Positions 48,091 to 57,483 of a stretch of 64,000 bases of DNA are shown piece by piece (positions within the stretch are counted from its first letter, which is position 1; every line of letters starts with the position of its first letter). The position numbers and the translations under genes were made by a program. The stretch covers positions 980,857 to 1,044,856 of the forward strand of contig NZ_CP126625.1 in assembly GCF_030219325.1 (NCBI RefSeq), written 5' to 3'. Under the pieces are notes generated by a model. That model was not told the origin of the DNA. It searched no databases and saw only the letters and a list, made by a program, of their open reading frames with translations. The DNA is from Geothrix sp. (lineage in GTDB: Bacteria > Acidobacteriota > Holophagae > Holophagales > Holophagaceae).

Positions 48091-50559
48091 TCACTCCGGC
48101 CAGTGATGCTTCGGATAGCGCCGCGACAGCCCCGGGCGCAGCTCCTGGTAGACCCGCTGCCAGAAGCCGGCGAGGTCCGTGGTGACCTGCACGGCGCGCA
48201 TGTTGGGGGCCAGCAGGTGCAGGACCAGCGGCACGGCGCCGCCAGCCACGGCCGGGGACTTCTTCAGACCCCAGAAGTCCTGGAGCCGTGAGGCGATCCA
48301 GGGGGGATCGTCTTCGTAGTGGACCTTGGTGGGGCGCCCCTTGGGCAGCTGGATGGCCTCCGGGGCCCAGGCGTCCAGCAGGCGCAGCGTGTCCGCCGGA
48401 AAGGCCTGGCGCAGGGCCGCGGACCAGTCCACGTCCTGGACCTCCCGCAGGGTGGACCGGCCCCGGCAGGCGCCGGCCAGGAGTGGCAGCCGCAGGTCCT
48501 CGGGCAGCTCCAGTTCCGGGCGATGCCGACGCAGGAAGGCCAGCCGGGCCAGCATGCGGGCAGGCACCTCGTCCAGCGGTCGATCCGCCAGGGCCTGCGC
48601 AAGCAGGTCCGCCACGCGTGGATCCGCCGGATCCGCGGGGCCACGGCTGACGTCGATGCTCAACCCGTCATAGCGGATCTCGGTCCTGCGCTCGACGCGA
48701 CCGGCCGAGGCGTGGAACACCACGTCGTCGATGTCCTCCAGGCGCTCGGGGAAGGCCTCCAGCAGCCAGTCGGCCTCGCAGCGCGACGCCTGGCGGATGA
48801 GGGTCTGGCCGCCGGTACCCTGCTTCACGGCCTCGGCCTCCAGGGCCAGAATGAGGCCGGGCCGCCGCACGCGGCTGGCGGGGTCCAGCTTGGCGCCACC
48901 ACCACCGGCGAAGGCGCAGGTGCCGTTGGCGGAGAGCTGTCCCACGCGGTCCGGATAGGCCAGGAGCAGGGCCTTCAGCAGGCGCGATTCCGCATCTGCG
49001 GGTTCGACCGGCGAGGGCAGGAGCCTGGTCAGGGATTGCACCGCCCGCCGCGCCCTCTGGACCGCCGCCACGTCCAGCCCTGCGGCCCGGCAGGCCCCGG
49101 CCCCGAAGCCGGCGGCTTCCGCCTCCTCGAACTGATCCAGGCGCAACAGCAGATCGGAGTCCGCGCCATGGCCGGTCTTCACGGGGGCCCGATCTAGTCC
49201 CTGCCGGGCCGAGAGGCTGCCGGTCTCCAGCAGGGCCGCGGCGCGCAGCGCCAGCTGGGGGATGCCCAGGTCCTCACCTGCCACGGCCAGCCGCGCCAAG
49301 CGCGAATGCAGGGGCAGGTCCGCCATGCGGCGGCCCACGGGGCTGAGGGCGCCATCCTCGAGGGCGCCGAGGCGGGTGAGGAGAATTTCCGCCGCGCCGA
49401 TCGAGGTCGCGGGAGGCGCCTCGAACCAGTCCAGAGCCTCCGGATGGCCGATGCCCATGCCATGCAGGGCCAGCAGGGGCTCGGCAAGGTCCGAGCGCTG
49501 CAGCTCCGGGATGTCGAAGGCGGGCCGGGCCCCGAAGTCGGCCTCGGTGTACAGGCGCAGGCAGCGGCCCGGCCCCGTGCGGCCCGCGCGGCCCGTGCGC
49601 TGCACACAGCGGGCCTGACTGATGCGCACCGTGCGCAGGCCCGACAGACCCGACCAGGGCGAGTGCGAGGCCTCGCGTCCCAGGCCCGAATCAACCACGG
49701 CGCCGATGCCATCGAGGGTGACGGAGCTTTCCGCGACGTTGGTGCTGAGGATGATCTTGGGCGTGTCAGTGACTTCGAGGGCGTGGGCCTGGGCCTCCGG
49801 CGACAGCTCTCCATGCAGGGGCCGCAGGCTCAGGCCCCTGCGCCCCGCCACGGCCTCGCAGCCCTTCAGGCAGGCCCGGATCTCGGCGGCGCCCGGCAGG
49901 AACACCAGCGTGTGGGCCCGCAGGCCCTCCCCATAGAGGCGGTCGAGGGCCTCCGCCACCTGTTGCTCGACGGGCCGGTCATCGGGTCGCGGCAGGAAGG
50001 CCGTGTCCACGGGGAAGACCCGGCCCTCGCTCTTCATGACCGGCGCATCGAGGTAGGCGGCCACGGGGCCGGCGTCCAGCGTCGCGGACATCACCAGCAG
50101 CTTCAGATCGGGCCGCGTCTCCTGCTGGAGCCGGCGCAGCAGGGTGATGGCGAGGTCCGTGTGCAGGTGCCGCTCGTGGAACTCGTCCAGCACCACGGCA
50201 CTGATGCCGCGCAGGCCAGGATCGCCGTGCAGGCGCCGCAGCAGCAGGCCCTCGGTGACGAAGCGCAGGCGCGTGGCCTTGGACACCTTCTGCTCGAAGC
50301 GCACGGCATAGCCCGCCCGCTGGCCCAGCAGCTCGCCCAACTCGTCCGCCACCCGCGTGGCGGCCAGGCGCGCAGCCAGGCGGCGGGGCTCCAGGATCCA
50401 GCACTCGCCCTCCCCCAGCAGGCCAGATTCCAGCAGGGCCGGGGGTACGCGGGTGGTCTTGCCCGCGCCGGGATCGGCCTGCAGCACCAGGTTCGGTCGC
50501 CGGCGCAGACTCTCCACGAGCCGCGGCAGCAGGGGATCGATGGGCAGGCTCAGGCGCAT
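48091..50559 (-). CDS. hrpB: ATP-dependent RNA helicase HrpB
   Basis: 822 residues, the HrpB length. The N-terminal motor has ADPGAGKTTRVP (Walker A), the DEFHERH box (DEAH class), SATLD, and ILSTNVAESSVT with RAGRTGPG. The HA2 and HrpB-specific C-terminal regions follow (DPASRVRRPGLILALEAEA, near the end PTKVHYEDDPPWIASRLQDF). HrpB is a DExH helicase of little-known role. The ATG at 50559 lies inside the upstream gene, an overlap of 10 bases. Confidence 0.93.
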   Translation of the reverse strand: MRLSLPIDPLLPRLVESLRRRPNLVLQADPGAGKTTRVPPALLESGLLGEGECWILEPRRLAARLAATRVADELGELLGQRAGYAVRFEQKVSKATRLRFVTEGLLLRRLHGDPGLRGISAVVLDEFHERHLHTDLAITLLRRLQQETRPDLKLLVMSATLDAGPVAAYLDAPVMKSEGRVFPVDTAFLPRPDDRPVEQQVAEALDRLYGEGLRAHTLVFLPGAAEIRACLKGCEAVAGRRGLSLRPLHGELSPEAQAHALEVTDTPKIILSTNVAESSVTLDGIGAVVDSGLGREASHSPWSGLSGLRTVRISQARCVQRTGRAGRTGPGRCLRLYTEADFGARPAFDIPELQRSDLAEPLLALHGMGIGHPEALDWFEAPPATSIGAAEILLTRLGALEDGALSPVGRRMADLPLHSRLARLAVAGEDLGIPQLALRAAALLETGSLSARQGLDRAPVKTGHGADSDLLLRLDQFEEAEAAGFGAGACRAAGLDVAAVQRARRAVQSLTRLLPSPVEPADAESRLLKALLLAYPDRVGQLSANGTCAFAGGGGAKLDPASRVRRPGLILALEAEAVKQGTGGQTLIRQASRCEADWLLEAFPERLEDIDDVVFHASAGRVERRTEIRYDGLSIDVSRGPADPADPRVADLLAQALADRPLDEVPARMLARLAFLRRHRPELELPEDLRLPLLAGACRGRSTLREVQDVDWSAALRQAFPADTLRLLDAWAPEAIQLPKGRPTKVHYEDDPPWIASRLQDFWGLKKSPAVAGGAVPLVLHLLAPNMRAVQVTTDLAGFWQRVYQELRPGLSRRYPKHHWPE

Positions 50560-51548
50560 GACTGGCCCAGGGCAGCGAGGAAGGCGGCGGGATCGTCAAC
50601 GGACACGGCCAGGCGCCGGGTCGGCCGACCCGGACCCAGCAGCCCCGTCACCTGGATGGGTTCCGAGAGCCTCAGCTCAAGAACGGCATTCCCCTTGGCC
50701 ACCAGCTTCGCCACGCCCTTCATGTGGGCATGCCGGGCCCAGTCGTCTTCGAACTCGGGCAGGGGCGAGGCGGAAAGGACGCGGCTGACGGGGACGATGG
50801 CGGACTTCAGGAGGCCCAGATGCAGTTCGAGCCTGCCCTCGCGGAACTGATGCGGCCGGGCCTTGAGCGTGGCATAGAGCCCGACCAGCCAGAGCACCGC
50901 GTAGATCGTGGAGCCATGCAGCGTCCACCGCAGCCAGGGCGCCAGCCCCGTCGAGATCGCTCTCATCAGCAGGAAGTCACCGGGGATCATCAGCGGAACG
51001 GCCGGGAGAATGGCGCGCAGGGCGGCTTCGCGGTGGTGGGTGAAGCCCGCGGGCGCGGCCTCGCGGAAGCCCCCGAAGAGGAACCGGACCGCGCTGCCCA
51101 GCATCACCAGCTCCAGGGCCATGAGGCGGGCCGCGCGGGGCGGGACGAAGGCCTCGAAGGCAGTGGCGATGCGGTCCTCGGGCCAGATTCCGGGAAGCGC
51201 CCTGGCGGTCCGCCATGCCCTCATGGCCAGGATCAGGAGCAGCAGTTCAAGGATCAGCGCCGTGCCCACCCGCAGCTGGAGGGCCCGGTGCGAGGCTTGG
51301 GTGAGGACCAGCCCCAATCCCTCGGTCAGGATCAGCGCCGGAAGCAGGATCCGTGTGCCCGGGATCCGTCCAAGCCGCCAGTCGTGGACCAGCGTGACCA
51401 GTCGCATGGCCAGCAGCGTCAGCAGGGAAGTTGTGATCCAGGTCAGAGCCGGGTGCCTGGGTGCCCACAGACGCAAGACCAGAGCCACTCCGCCGAGGGC
51501 AAGGAAGAGTCCCCAGAGCAGGGACGAGGGGCGGACGCGCGAGGCCAT
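50550..51548 (-). CDS. Multi-pass membrane protein of unknown function
   Basis: 332 residues with about seven or eight hydrophobic segments over the first 230. The last 80 residues are soluble (LRLSEPIQVTGLLGPGR, LAVSVDDPAAFLAAL), with a beta pattern like a PH-type domain. I recognise the C-terminal pattern from uncharacterised membrane proteins but know no function. It reads into hrpB with a 10-base overlap, so the two are probably coupled. The start at 51548 has no strong ribosome site. Confidence 0.7.
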   Translation of the reverse strand: MASRVRPSSLLWGLFLALGGVALVLRLWAPRHPALTWITTSLLTLLAMRLVTLVHDWRLGRIPGTRILLPALILTEGLGLVLTQASHRALQLRVGTALILELLLLILAMRAWRTARALPGIWPEDRIATAFEAFVPPRAARLMALELVMLGSAVRFLFGGFREAAPAGFTHHREAALRAILPAVPLMIPGDFLLMRAISTGLAPWLRWTLHGSTIYAVLWLVGLYATLKARPHQFREGRLELHLGLLKSAIVPVSRVLSASPLPEFEDDWARHAHMKGVAKLVAKGNAVLELRLSEPIQVTGLLGPGRPTRRLAVSVDDPAAFLAALGQSCA

Positions 51549-51580
51549 ATCTCCAGCCTAAGGCCTCCAGGCCCTTTCCT

Positions 51581-51626
51581 GCGGATCGCCCGGCGATCCG
51601 CCTCCCGCTGCCGCTGAGCGGCAGCG
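51581..51626. repeat. Twin 9-bp hairpins between divergent genes
   Basis: Two perfect stems stand side by side: GCGGATCGC-CCG-GCGATCCGC (51581-51601) and CGCTGCCGC-TGA-GCGGCAGCG (51606-51626). They lie upstream of both the membrane-protein gene (minus) and the transketolase gene (plus), so they are not terminators. They could be operator sites or structured leader RNA. Confidence 0.55.
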
Positions 51627-51672
51627 CTTCCGGGCCGCCTCGCGTAGAATGGGAGATTCGACGGGAGTGGTC

Positions 51673-52641
51673 ATGGCAGGCATGGAAACGGCGGGCGTGG
51701 GCGGCAAGGTGGGCGGTGTCATGGACAGCCTGCGGGATGCCTACGGCGATACCCTGGTGGAGCTGGGGAACGAGGGCGCCAACATCATCGTGTTCGACGC
51801 GGATCTGGCCGGCTCCACCCGCACCAGCAAGTTCGCCAAGGCCTTCCCCGAGCGCTTCTTCAACATGGGCGCCGCCGAGCAGGGCATGGTGGCTGCCGCC
51901 GCCGGGGCCGCCACCACGGGCGTGGTGCCCTTCCTCAGCACCTTCGCCATGTTCGCCACGGGCCGCGCCTATGAGTTCGTGCGCCAGGCCGTGGGCGTGG
52001 GCCACCAGAACGTGAAGATCGTAGCCACCCACGCGGGCCTCACCGTGGGCGAGGACGGGGGCACCCACCAGTGCCTCGAGGACTTGGCCCTCATGCGGAT
52101 GATCCCGGGCATGACCATTATCTCCCCCGCCGATGCCATCGAGACGAAGCAGGCCATCCGCTTCGCCTACGCCCACCAGGGCCCCGTCTATGTCCGCCTC
52201 ACCCGCGACAAGTTCCCCCGCATCCACGGTTCGGACTACCGCTTCGAGGCCGGCAAGGCCGTGGTGATGCGGCCTGGCAAGGATGTCCTGCTGGTGGGCT
52301 GTGGCCTGGGCACCTCCATCTGCCTGGAGGCCGCGGAGCTGCTGGCTGTCGACGGCATCGAGGCTACCGTGCTGCACACGCCCACCATCAAGCCCTTCGA
52401 CCGCGAGACGCTCATCGCGCTGGCGAAGACCCACCGGGCCGTCGTCACCTGCGAAGAGCACCAGGCCCACGGCGGCCTGGGCGGCATCGTGGCGGAGATC
52501 CTCTCGGAAGCCCACCCCATGCCCGTGCACCGCGTGGGCGTGCAGGACCAGTTCGGCCAGAGCGGCAAGCCCGAGAAGCTGCTGGCCGCCTACGGGGTCA
52601 CGCCCCAGGCCGTGGCCGCCGCCGCGAAGAGCGCGCTCTGA
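51673..52641 (+). CDS. Transketolase family protein, C-terminal (pyrimidine-binding) subunit only
   Basis: 322 residues from ATG 51673, which has GGGAG five bases before it; the ATG at 51649 lacks one. It holds only the pyrimidine-binding domain, with Glu69 in GAAEQGM and the THAGLTVGEDGGTHQ loop, and the C-terminal domain (VVTCEEHQAHGGLGG). The diphosphate-binding half of the enzyme is missing and is not encoded next to it. Split transketolases need both subunits to transfer two-carbon units. The partner must be elsewhere, or the protein has another job. Its TGA overlaps the next ATG by one base. Confidence 0.88.
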   Translation: MAGMETAGVGGKVGGVMDSLRDAYGDTLVELGNEGANIIVFDADLAGSTRTSKFAKAFPERFFNMGAAEQGMVAAAAGAATTGVVPFLSTFAMFATGRAYEFVRQAVGVGHQNVKIVATHAGLTVGEDGGTHQCLEDLALMRMIPGMTIISPADAIETKQAIRFAYAHQGPVYVRLTRDKFPRIHGSDYRFEAGKAVVMRPGKDVLLVGCGLGTSICLEAAELLAVDGIEATVLHTPTIKPFDRETLIALAKTHRAVVTCEEHQAHGGLGGIVAEILSEAHPMPVHRVGVQDQFGQSGKPEKLLAAYGVTPQAVAAAAKSAL

Positions 52642-52943
52642 TGGCCACCGAGACGTTCAAGGCCAGCCGCTGGACCGGAGGCAACCACCTGTTCACGACG
52701 GTCATCGAAGTCACGGATGCCGCCGTCGTCCGCCGCAAGCGATCCTGGTTCACCGTGAACGAGATCAGCATCCACCTGTCCAAGGTCGCCAGCGTGCGCA
52801 TCGACACGGGCCTCTTCTGGGCCGACATCCTGGTGGAAAGCACCGGTGGCAGCGATCCCCTCACCAGCCACGGCCACCGCAAGGCCGATGCCCGTCGCAT
52901 CAAGGAACTCATCGAGGCGGCCCAGAGCCGGGGCATGAGGTAG
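52641..52943 (+). CDS. Small PH-like domain protein
   Basis: 100 residues. The stretch IEVTDAAVVRRKRSWFTVNE and ISIHLSKVASVRIDTGLFWADILVEST has the strand pattern of bacterial PH domains (bPH_2-like), without a membrane segment. The final helix (ADARRIKELIEAAQSRG) fits the fold. The ATG overlaps the transketolase stop (TGATG), and the kinase gene follows 5 bases later. Function is unknown. Confidence 0.65.
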   Translation: MATETFKASRWTGGNHLFTTVIEVTDAAVVRRKRSWFTVNEISIHLSKVASVRIDTGLFWADILVESTGGSDPLTSHGHRKADARRIKELIEAAQSRGMR

Positions 52944-52948
52944 CAGCC

Positions 52949-55717
52949 GTGAGGCCTGGGCGGACCCAGCTGGCGCCGGGCACGGAAGTCGGCCGCTTCC
53001 AGGTGCGCTCCCTCCTGGGCCAGGGCGGCATGGGGGCCGTCTACCTGGCCTGGGATCCGGTGCTGGAGCGCAAGGTCGCCCTCAAGGCCATCCGCCTGGG
53101 CCAGGCTGGAGAGGTGGCCAGTACCGCCAGGTTCCGCCGGGAGGCCATGGCCCTGGCCCAGCTCAATCACCGGAACGTCTGCCAGGTCCATGACTGGGTG
53201 GAGGCCGGCGGCAGCGCCTACATCGCCATGGAGTTCATCGAGGGTGAGACCCTCTCCGCCCGGGCCCCCACGATGGACCTCCGGCAGAAGCTCGAGGCCC
53301 TGCGGTCCATCGCCCATGCCCTGGAAGCCGCCCACGCGAAGGGGATCGTCCACCGGGACCTGAAACCGAGCAACGTGATGCTGGATGCCGGCGGCGAGGT
53401 CAAGGTGCTGGACTTCGGCCTGGCCCGCCTCGTGGACGCCACGCCCGACCCGGGCGAGACCTCCACGGACAACGTCCCGAACCTCTCCGGCATCGCCGCC
53501 CAGGTCGAGGGGGGTTTCACGCAGGCGGAGACCGCCGCGTTCCGCGCGGAGGAGAAGACCAGCCTGGGGTCTGCGCCGGGCTCCTCATCACAGCCGTCGA
53601 GCTGGGGGGAGATGACCGAGGTCGGCACCTTCATGGGCAGCCCCACCTACGCCTCGCCCGAGCAGATGCGGGGCAAGCGGGTGGGCCCTCCCAGCGATGT
53701 CTTCTCGCTGGGCGTGGTGGCCTGGGAACTGCTCCTGGGTGACCAGCCCTTCCCGGGCGAGGGGCAGGCGAGGATGGCCGCGACCATCGAAGGAGAGCTC
53801 AAGCCGCTGCGGGGCCACAAGCTCCCCCGGCGCCTGGCAGGCCTCCTGCGGGCCATGCTGCATAAGAAGGCGGACCAGCGCCCCACCAGCCAACAGGTGG
53901 CGGAGGTCCTGTCGCGTCAGCTGGCCAGCACCCCCGCCGCCTGGTGGGCCGTGGCCGCCCTCACAGGCGTCATCCTGGTGGCCGGTCCCGGCTACTACCT
54001 CTTCGGGCGGAGCATCATCGCCGACCTGGGCCGGGAACAGCCGCCCCGGATGGCGGTCATGCCCATCCGGAACCTGACGGGGGATCCAAGCCTCGATGCC
54101 CTGGTGGGCGTGGGCATGACCGAGCTGCTCTCCATGGCCCTGAACGGGTCCCAGCGCATGGCCGTGGTGGAACCCGAAGCGGTGAGCCGGGCCATCAGCG
54201 GCCTGCGGATGAACCCTTCTGAGGCACTGGAACCCACTGGCCAGGCCCGAATCGCCTCGGCCCTGGGTGCCCGCCTCCTCCTGCGGGGGACGCTGAGCCA
54301 GGATGCCTCGGGCCCGGCCCACGTGCTCAGCTACGAGCTGGTGGACCAGAGCGGGCGGACCCGGTTCACCGGCGTCGCGAGAGCCTCCCGCCAGGCGAAC
54401 TTCGCCCCCTACGCCCTGGTGGATCCCGCCGCCCACGACCTGCTCCGCAAGGTGGATCCACTCCGCTCGAGCGCCACCCAGAACCTGCCGATCCCGCCCG
54501 GGGTCTTCGCCACCTATGCCAACGGGAAGGCCCTCTTCCTCAAGGGCGACTTCAAGGGCAGCGAGCCCTTCCTGCGGGATGCGGCCATGCAGGCGCCGGC
54601 CTTCTCCAGCGCCGTCTCGGGCTATGCCGCCTGCCTCCGCCGCCTGGGCCGCGAGCAGGCTCCGGCGGTGGCGAACTGGGCCCTGATGTCGGCCCGGGCC
54701 ACCGGCGACCGCTGGGCGGAAGGACGCGCCCTGGGCCTGAAGGCCTACCTGGCCAAGGACCTGGGCCAGCTGGACGAGGCCCAACGGCTGCGGGAGGCCG
54801 CCTTGGTGCTGGCCCAGTCCATCGGGGACCGGGACGGCGAGACCATTTCCTTCAACCACCTCGGGCTCATCGCCGCCGAGCGGGGCCGGAACGAGGATGC
54901 CAACCGGTTCTACGAGCGCTCCCTGGCCCTCAGTCAGCAGACGGGCGACCAGGTCTACCTGTCCCTGGCGCAGAACAATCTGGCCAACCTCGCCCTGAAG
55001 CGGGGCGATCTGGGTGCGGCCGAAGCCCTGTACCGGACCAACCTGAAGCTGCAACAGGGCCTGGGCAACCGCTCGGGCGAGGCCCTGGCCCTGAACAACC
55101 TCGGCGTGGTCGCCCTCATGACGCGGGACCTGCCGGGCGCCGAGGGCCTGCTGACCCGGGCCCTGACCCTCCGCGCCGCCCTGGGCGACAAGGGCGGCCA
55201 GGTCTCCTGCCTCCGCAACCTGGGGATCCTCGCCACCATGAAGGGCCAGATCCCGGAGGCCGCCGACTTCCACCTGCGGGCCATGGACCTGGCCAAGGCC
55301 GCTGGTCTCCGGACCGTGGAGGCCGAATGCCAGTTCTACGCCGCGGACCTGGACCGGCTCCGGCAGCGGTTCAAGGAGGCCCGGGAGGGCTTCCACAGGG
55401 TCCTCGCGCTGCTTCCCGAGGGCGTGACCCCCGAGGTGCGCGTCAACGCCCAGGCGGCGCTGGCCGAGTGTCTCGTCCGGATGCCACGGCCCGATGCGAA
55501 GGAGGCGGCCAAGATCCTGGCCAGCCTGCCTCCCGGGGAAAGCGACACGCCCTACGTGTACCGGTCCCGGGCCTGGTTCGCCTTCAAGGCGGGACAGAGG
55601 GAGACGGCCCTGTCGGAGCTGGGCAAAGGCATGGCCGATCCCCGTCGGCAGGCCCCCGAGCTCCGGGCCGAGCTCGATCAGACCCGGGCCCACTTCCTCG
55701 GGAACTCCGGCCGGTAG
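52949..55717 (+). CDS. Serine/threonine protein kinase with TolB-like and TPR domains
   Basis: 922 residues from GTG 52949 (GAGG eight bases before it). The kinase domain has LGQGGMGAVYLAW, Lys46, Asp137 in HRDLKPSN, DFG at 155-157 and GSPTYASPEQM, with an insertion of about 45 residues after DFG. One membrane segment (about 331-352) leads to an outside domain like the TolB N-terminus or FlgO (MAVMPIRNLTGDPSLDAL, SALGARLLLRGTLSQ). At least seven TPR units follow. Such kinases in acidobacteria and myxobacteria are presumed environmental or envelope sensors. The target is unknown. Confidence 0.92.
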   Translation: MRPGRTQLAPGTEVGRFQVRSLLGQGGMGAVYLAWDPVLERKVALKAIRLGQAGEVASTARFRREAMALAQLNHRNVCQVHDWVEAGGSAYIAMEFIEGETLSARAPTMDLRQKLEALRSIAHALEAAHAKGIVHRDLKPSNVMLDAGGEVKVLDFGLARLVDATPDPGETSTDNVPNLSGIAAQVEGGFTQAETAAFRAEEKTSLGSAPGSSSQPSSWGEMTEVGTFMGSPTYASPEQMRGKRVGPPSDVFSLGVVAWELLLGDQPFPGEGQARMAATIEGELKPLRGHKLPRRLAGLLRAMLHKKADQRPTSQQVAEVLSRQLASTPAAWWAVAALTGVILVAGPGYYLFGRSIIADLGREQPPRMAVMPIRNLTGDPSLDALVGVGMTELLSMALNGSQRMAVVEPEAVSRAISGLRMNPSEALEPTGQARIASALGARLLLRGTLSQDASGPAHVLSYELVDQSGRTRFTGVARASRQANFAPYALVDPAAHDLLRKVDPLRSSATQNLPIPPGVFATYANGKALFLKGDFKGSEPFLRDAAMQAPAFSSAVSGYAACLRRLGREQAPAVANWALMSARATGDRWAEGRALGLKAYLAKDLGQLDEAQRLREAALVLAQSIGDRDGETISFNHLGLIAAERGRNEDANRFYERSLALSQQTGDQVYLSLAQNNLANLALKRGDLGAAEALYRTNLKLQQGLGNRSGEALALNNLGVVALMTRDLPGAEGLLTRALTLRAALGDKGGQVSCLRNLGILATMKGQIPEAADFHLRAMDLAKAAGLRTVEAECQFYAADLDRLRQRFKEAREGFHRVLALLPEGVTPEVRVNAQAALAECLVRMPRPDAKEAAKILASLPPGESDTPYVYRSRAWFAFKAGQRETALSELGKGMADPRRQAPELRAELDQTRAHFLGNSGR

Positions 55718-55722
55718 GAATC

Positions 55723-56511
55723 CTAGGCGAAGTGCGGCGCCCGCTTCTCCAGGAAGGCGGCCAGTCCCTCCTTGGCATCCGGGTGCCGCATGGCGGCCTT
55801 CATCTGGGCGCCCTCGGCCTCAAGGCGGGCGCGCAGACCCTCGGCATCCAGCCCCTGGTTGCGCAGCAGCGTGGCCTTGATGCGGGCGAAGGTCCCGGCG
55901 GGGCCGGCGGCGAGGCGGCGGCCCAGGGCTTCCACCGCGGCCTCCAGCTGATCCGCCGGAACGATCTGGTTCACGAGGCCCAGGGCCTGGGCCCGCGCGG
56001 CGTCGATCGTGTCGCCGGTCATCATCAGCTCCGCGGCCAGGGCCGGGTTCACCAGACGCGACAGGCCCACGCTGCCGCCCCAGTCCGGGTGGAGGCCGAG
56101 TTTCACGAAGGCCATGCTGAACAGGGCCTCGGGCGTGGCGATGCGCAGATCGGCGCTCAGCGCCAGGCTCATGCCCGCGCCCGCGGCAGGGCCCTGCACC
56201 ACCGCCACCACAGGCTTGGGCAGGGTGGCCAGGCCATGGGCCACGGAGACGCCCAGGTCGAGCAGCGCCTCCAGCTCGTTCCAGCGGCCCTCGGCCAGCG
56301 CCTTCGCCAGCCACCCGATGTCGCCGCCCGCGCAGAAGGCCCGGCCCTCGCCCCGCAGGAACAGGGCTTTCACGCCCGGCTCTGCCGACCTCGCCAGGGC
56401 CTCCTCGAAGCCCTCCGTCATCTCCGGCACCAGCGCATTCAGCTTGTCCGGCCGGTTCAGCGTTAGCGTGGCGACTCGGTCGCGCACGTCGAAAAGGATG
56501 GGCGTGGGCAT
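55723..56511 (-). CDS. Enoyl-CoA hydratase/isomerase family protein
   Basis: 262 residues from the ATG at 56511, with GGAG seven bases upstream. The crotonase oxyanion-hole regions are FCAGGDIGWL and GPAAGAGMSLALSADLRIA. At the position of the first catalytic Glu the sequence reads LHPDWGGSVGL, so a classical hydratase acid may be missing, and an isomerase or other crotonase activity is as likely. It probably serves fatty-acid or aromatic degradation. It converges on the kinase gene. Confidence 0.88.
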   Translation of the reverse strand: MPTPILFDVRDRVATLTLNRPDKLNALVPEMTEGFEEALARSAEPGVKALFLRGEGRAFCAGGDIGWLAKALAEGRWNELEALLDLGVSVAHGLATLPKPVVAVVQGPAAGAGMSLALSADLRIATPEALFSMAFVKLGLHPDWGGSVGLSRLVNPALAAELMMTGDTIDAARAQALGLVNQIVPADQLEAAVEALGRRLAAGPAGTFARIKATLLRNQGLDAEGLRARLEAEGAQMKAAMRHPDAKEGLAAFLEKRAPHFA

Positions 56512-56604
56512 GAAGGCTCCGGGAGCCCTAAGGGGCCCATCCATAGTGCCCAAAGTCGCCTGCCCCAGGGTGCCCTTCAGGTGCTGAACCCGTCTGCCGG
56601 GCCC

Positions 56605-57483
56605 TCAGGACGTAGATGGTTCCAGGTATCCCGAAGCCAATTTCGCGAAGGAAAACCCCGCCTTGTTTCGTTTGGCTTCATACATGGCTGCGTCTGCCCG
56701 GTGGATCAAGGCTTCGGCAGTGGTGCCATGCCTCGGGAACAGGGAGATTCCGACGCTGGCTTGGAGGCATGGGCTGATGCGATGGCCGCCCACTTCCAGG
56801 TGGCACGGCATTCTGATCGCCTCAATCAGCTTGCCCGCGATGAGAGCGACATCCCGCTCATGCTTGACCTCCATCAGCAGGTACGTGAATTCATCGCCGC
56901 CATGGCGGCTGACGGTGTCGTCGTGCCGCGTGATGTCGCGCAGGCGGTCCGCGACGGTCCGCAGAACGGTATCGCCTGCATCGTGCCCATACGAGTCGTT
57001 GATGGTCTTGAAATCGTCCAGGTCCAAGAACATCACCGCCAGGAGCCAGCCATGCCGGAGAGCCTGGGCCAGGCCATGCTCCAGTCGGTCGTTGAACAAG
57101 GCGCGGTTGGGCAGGCCCGTCAACAGGTCGTGGAGGGATGCGTGGTGATCGGCCTGCCCCTGCTCTTTGACGGCTGCCAGTTCGGCTTCCAGGTCACTGC
57201 GCTCCCTGACTTCATCTTTCAGGGCCTCATTCACGTCCGACAGTTTCTCGGATGCCTCCAGCACCTTCTCCTCGACGGCCTCGCTTTTCTCGATGGCAGA
57301 CTCCATCCCAGGGCCCGTATTACCCTGCGCGAGTTCCTGCTTCAGCGCCAGGTTGACCGTGGCCAAGTCCTCGGCACTGGCCGCCACCAGTCCCTCGACG
57401 TGTTCGTTCTGCCCGAGCACATGATCCAGAGACTTGGCCGGTCGGGTGCTTGCGGAGGTCGGCGGCGGTGGAACAGTGGCCAT
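56605..57483 (-). CDS. GGDEF domain diguanylate cyclase with N-terminal coiled coil
   Basis: 292 residues from the ATG at 57483 (GAGGAG before it). Residues about 30-125 form a Glu/Ala/Leu-rich coiled coil. The GGDEF domain starts at HDLLTGLPNRALF, and the active-site loop is RHGGDEF. The inhibitory site RxxD (RHDD) sits exactly five residues before GGDEF. It should make cyclic di-GMP under product control. No sensor domain or membrane segment is visible, so control may come through the coiled coil and partners. Confidence 0.92.
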   Translation of the reverse strand: MATVPPPPTSASTRPAKSLDHVLGQNEHVEGLVAASAEDLATVNLALKQELAQGNTGPGMESAIEKSEAVEEKVLEASEKLSDVNEALKDEVRERSDLEAELAAVKEQGQADHHASLHDLLTGLPNRALFNDRLEHGLAQALRHGWLLAVMFLDLDDFKTINDSYGHDAGDTVLRTVADRLRDITRHDDTVSRHGGDEFTYLLMEVKHERDVALIAGKLIEAIRMPCHLEVGGHRISPCLQASVGISLFPRHGTTAEALIHRADAAMYEAKRNKAGFSFAKLASGYLEPSTS

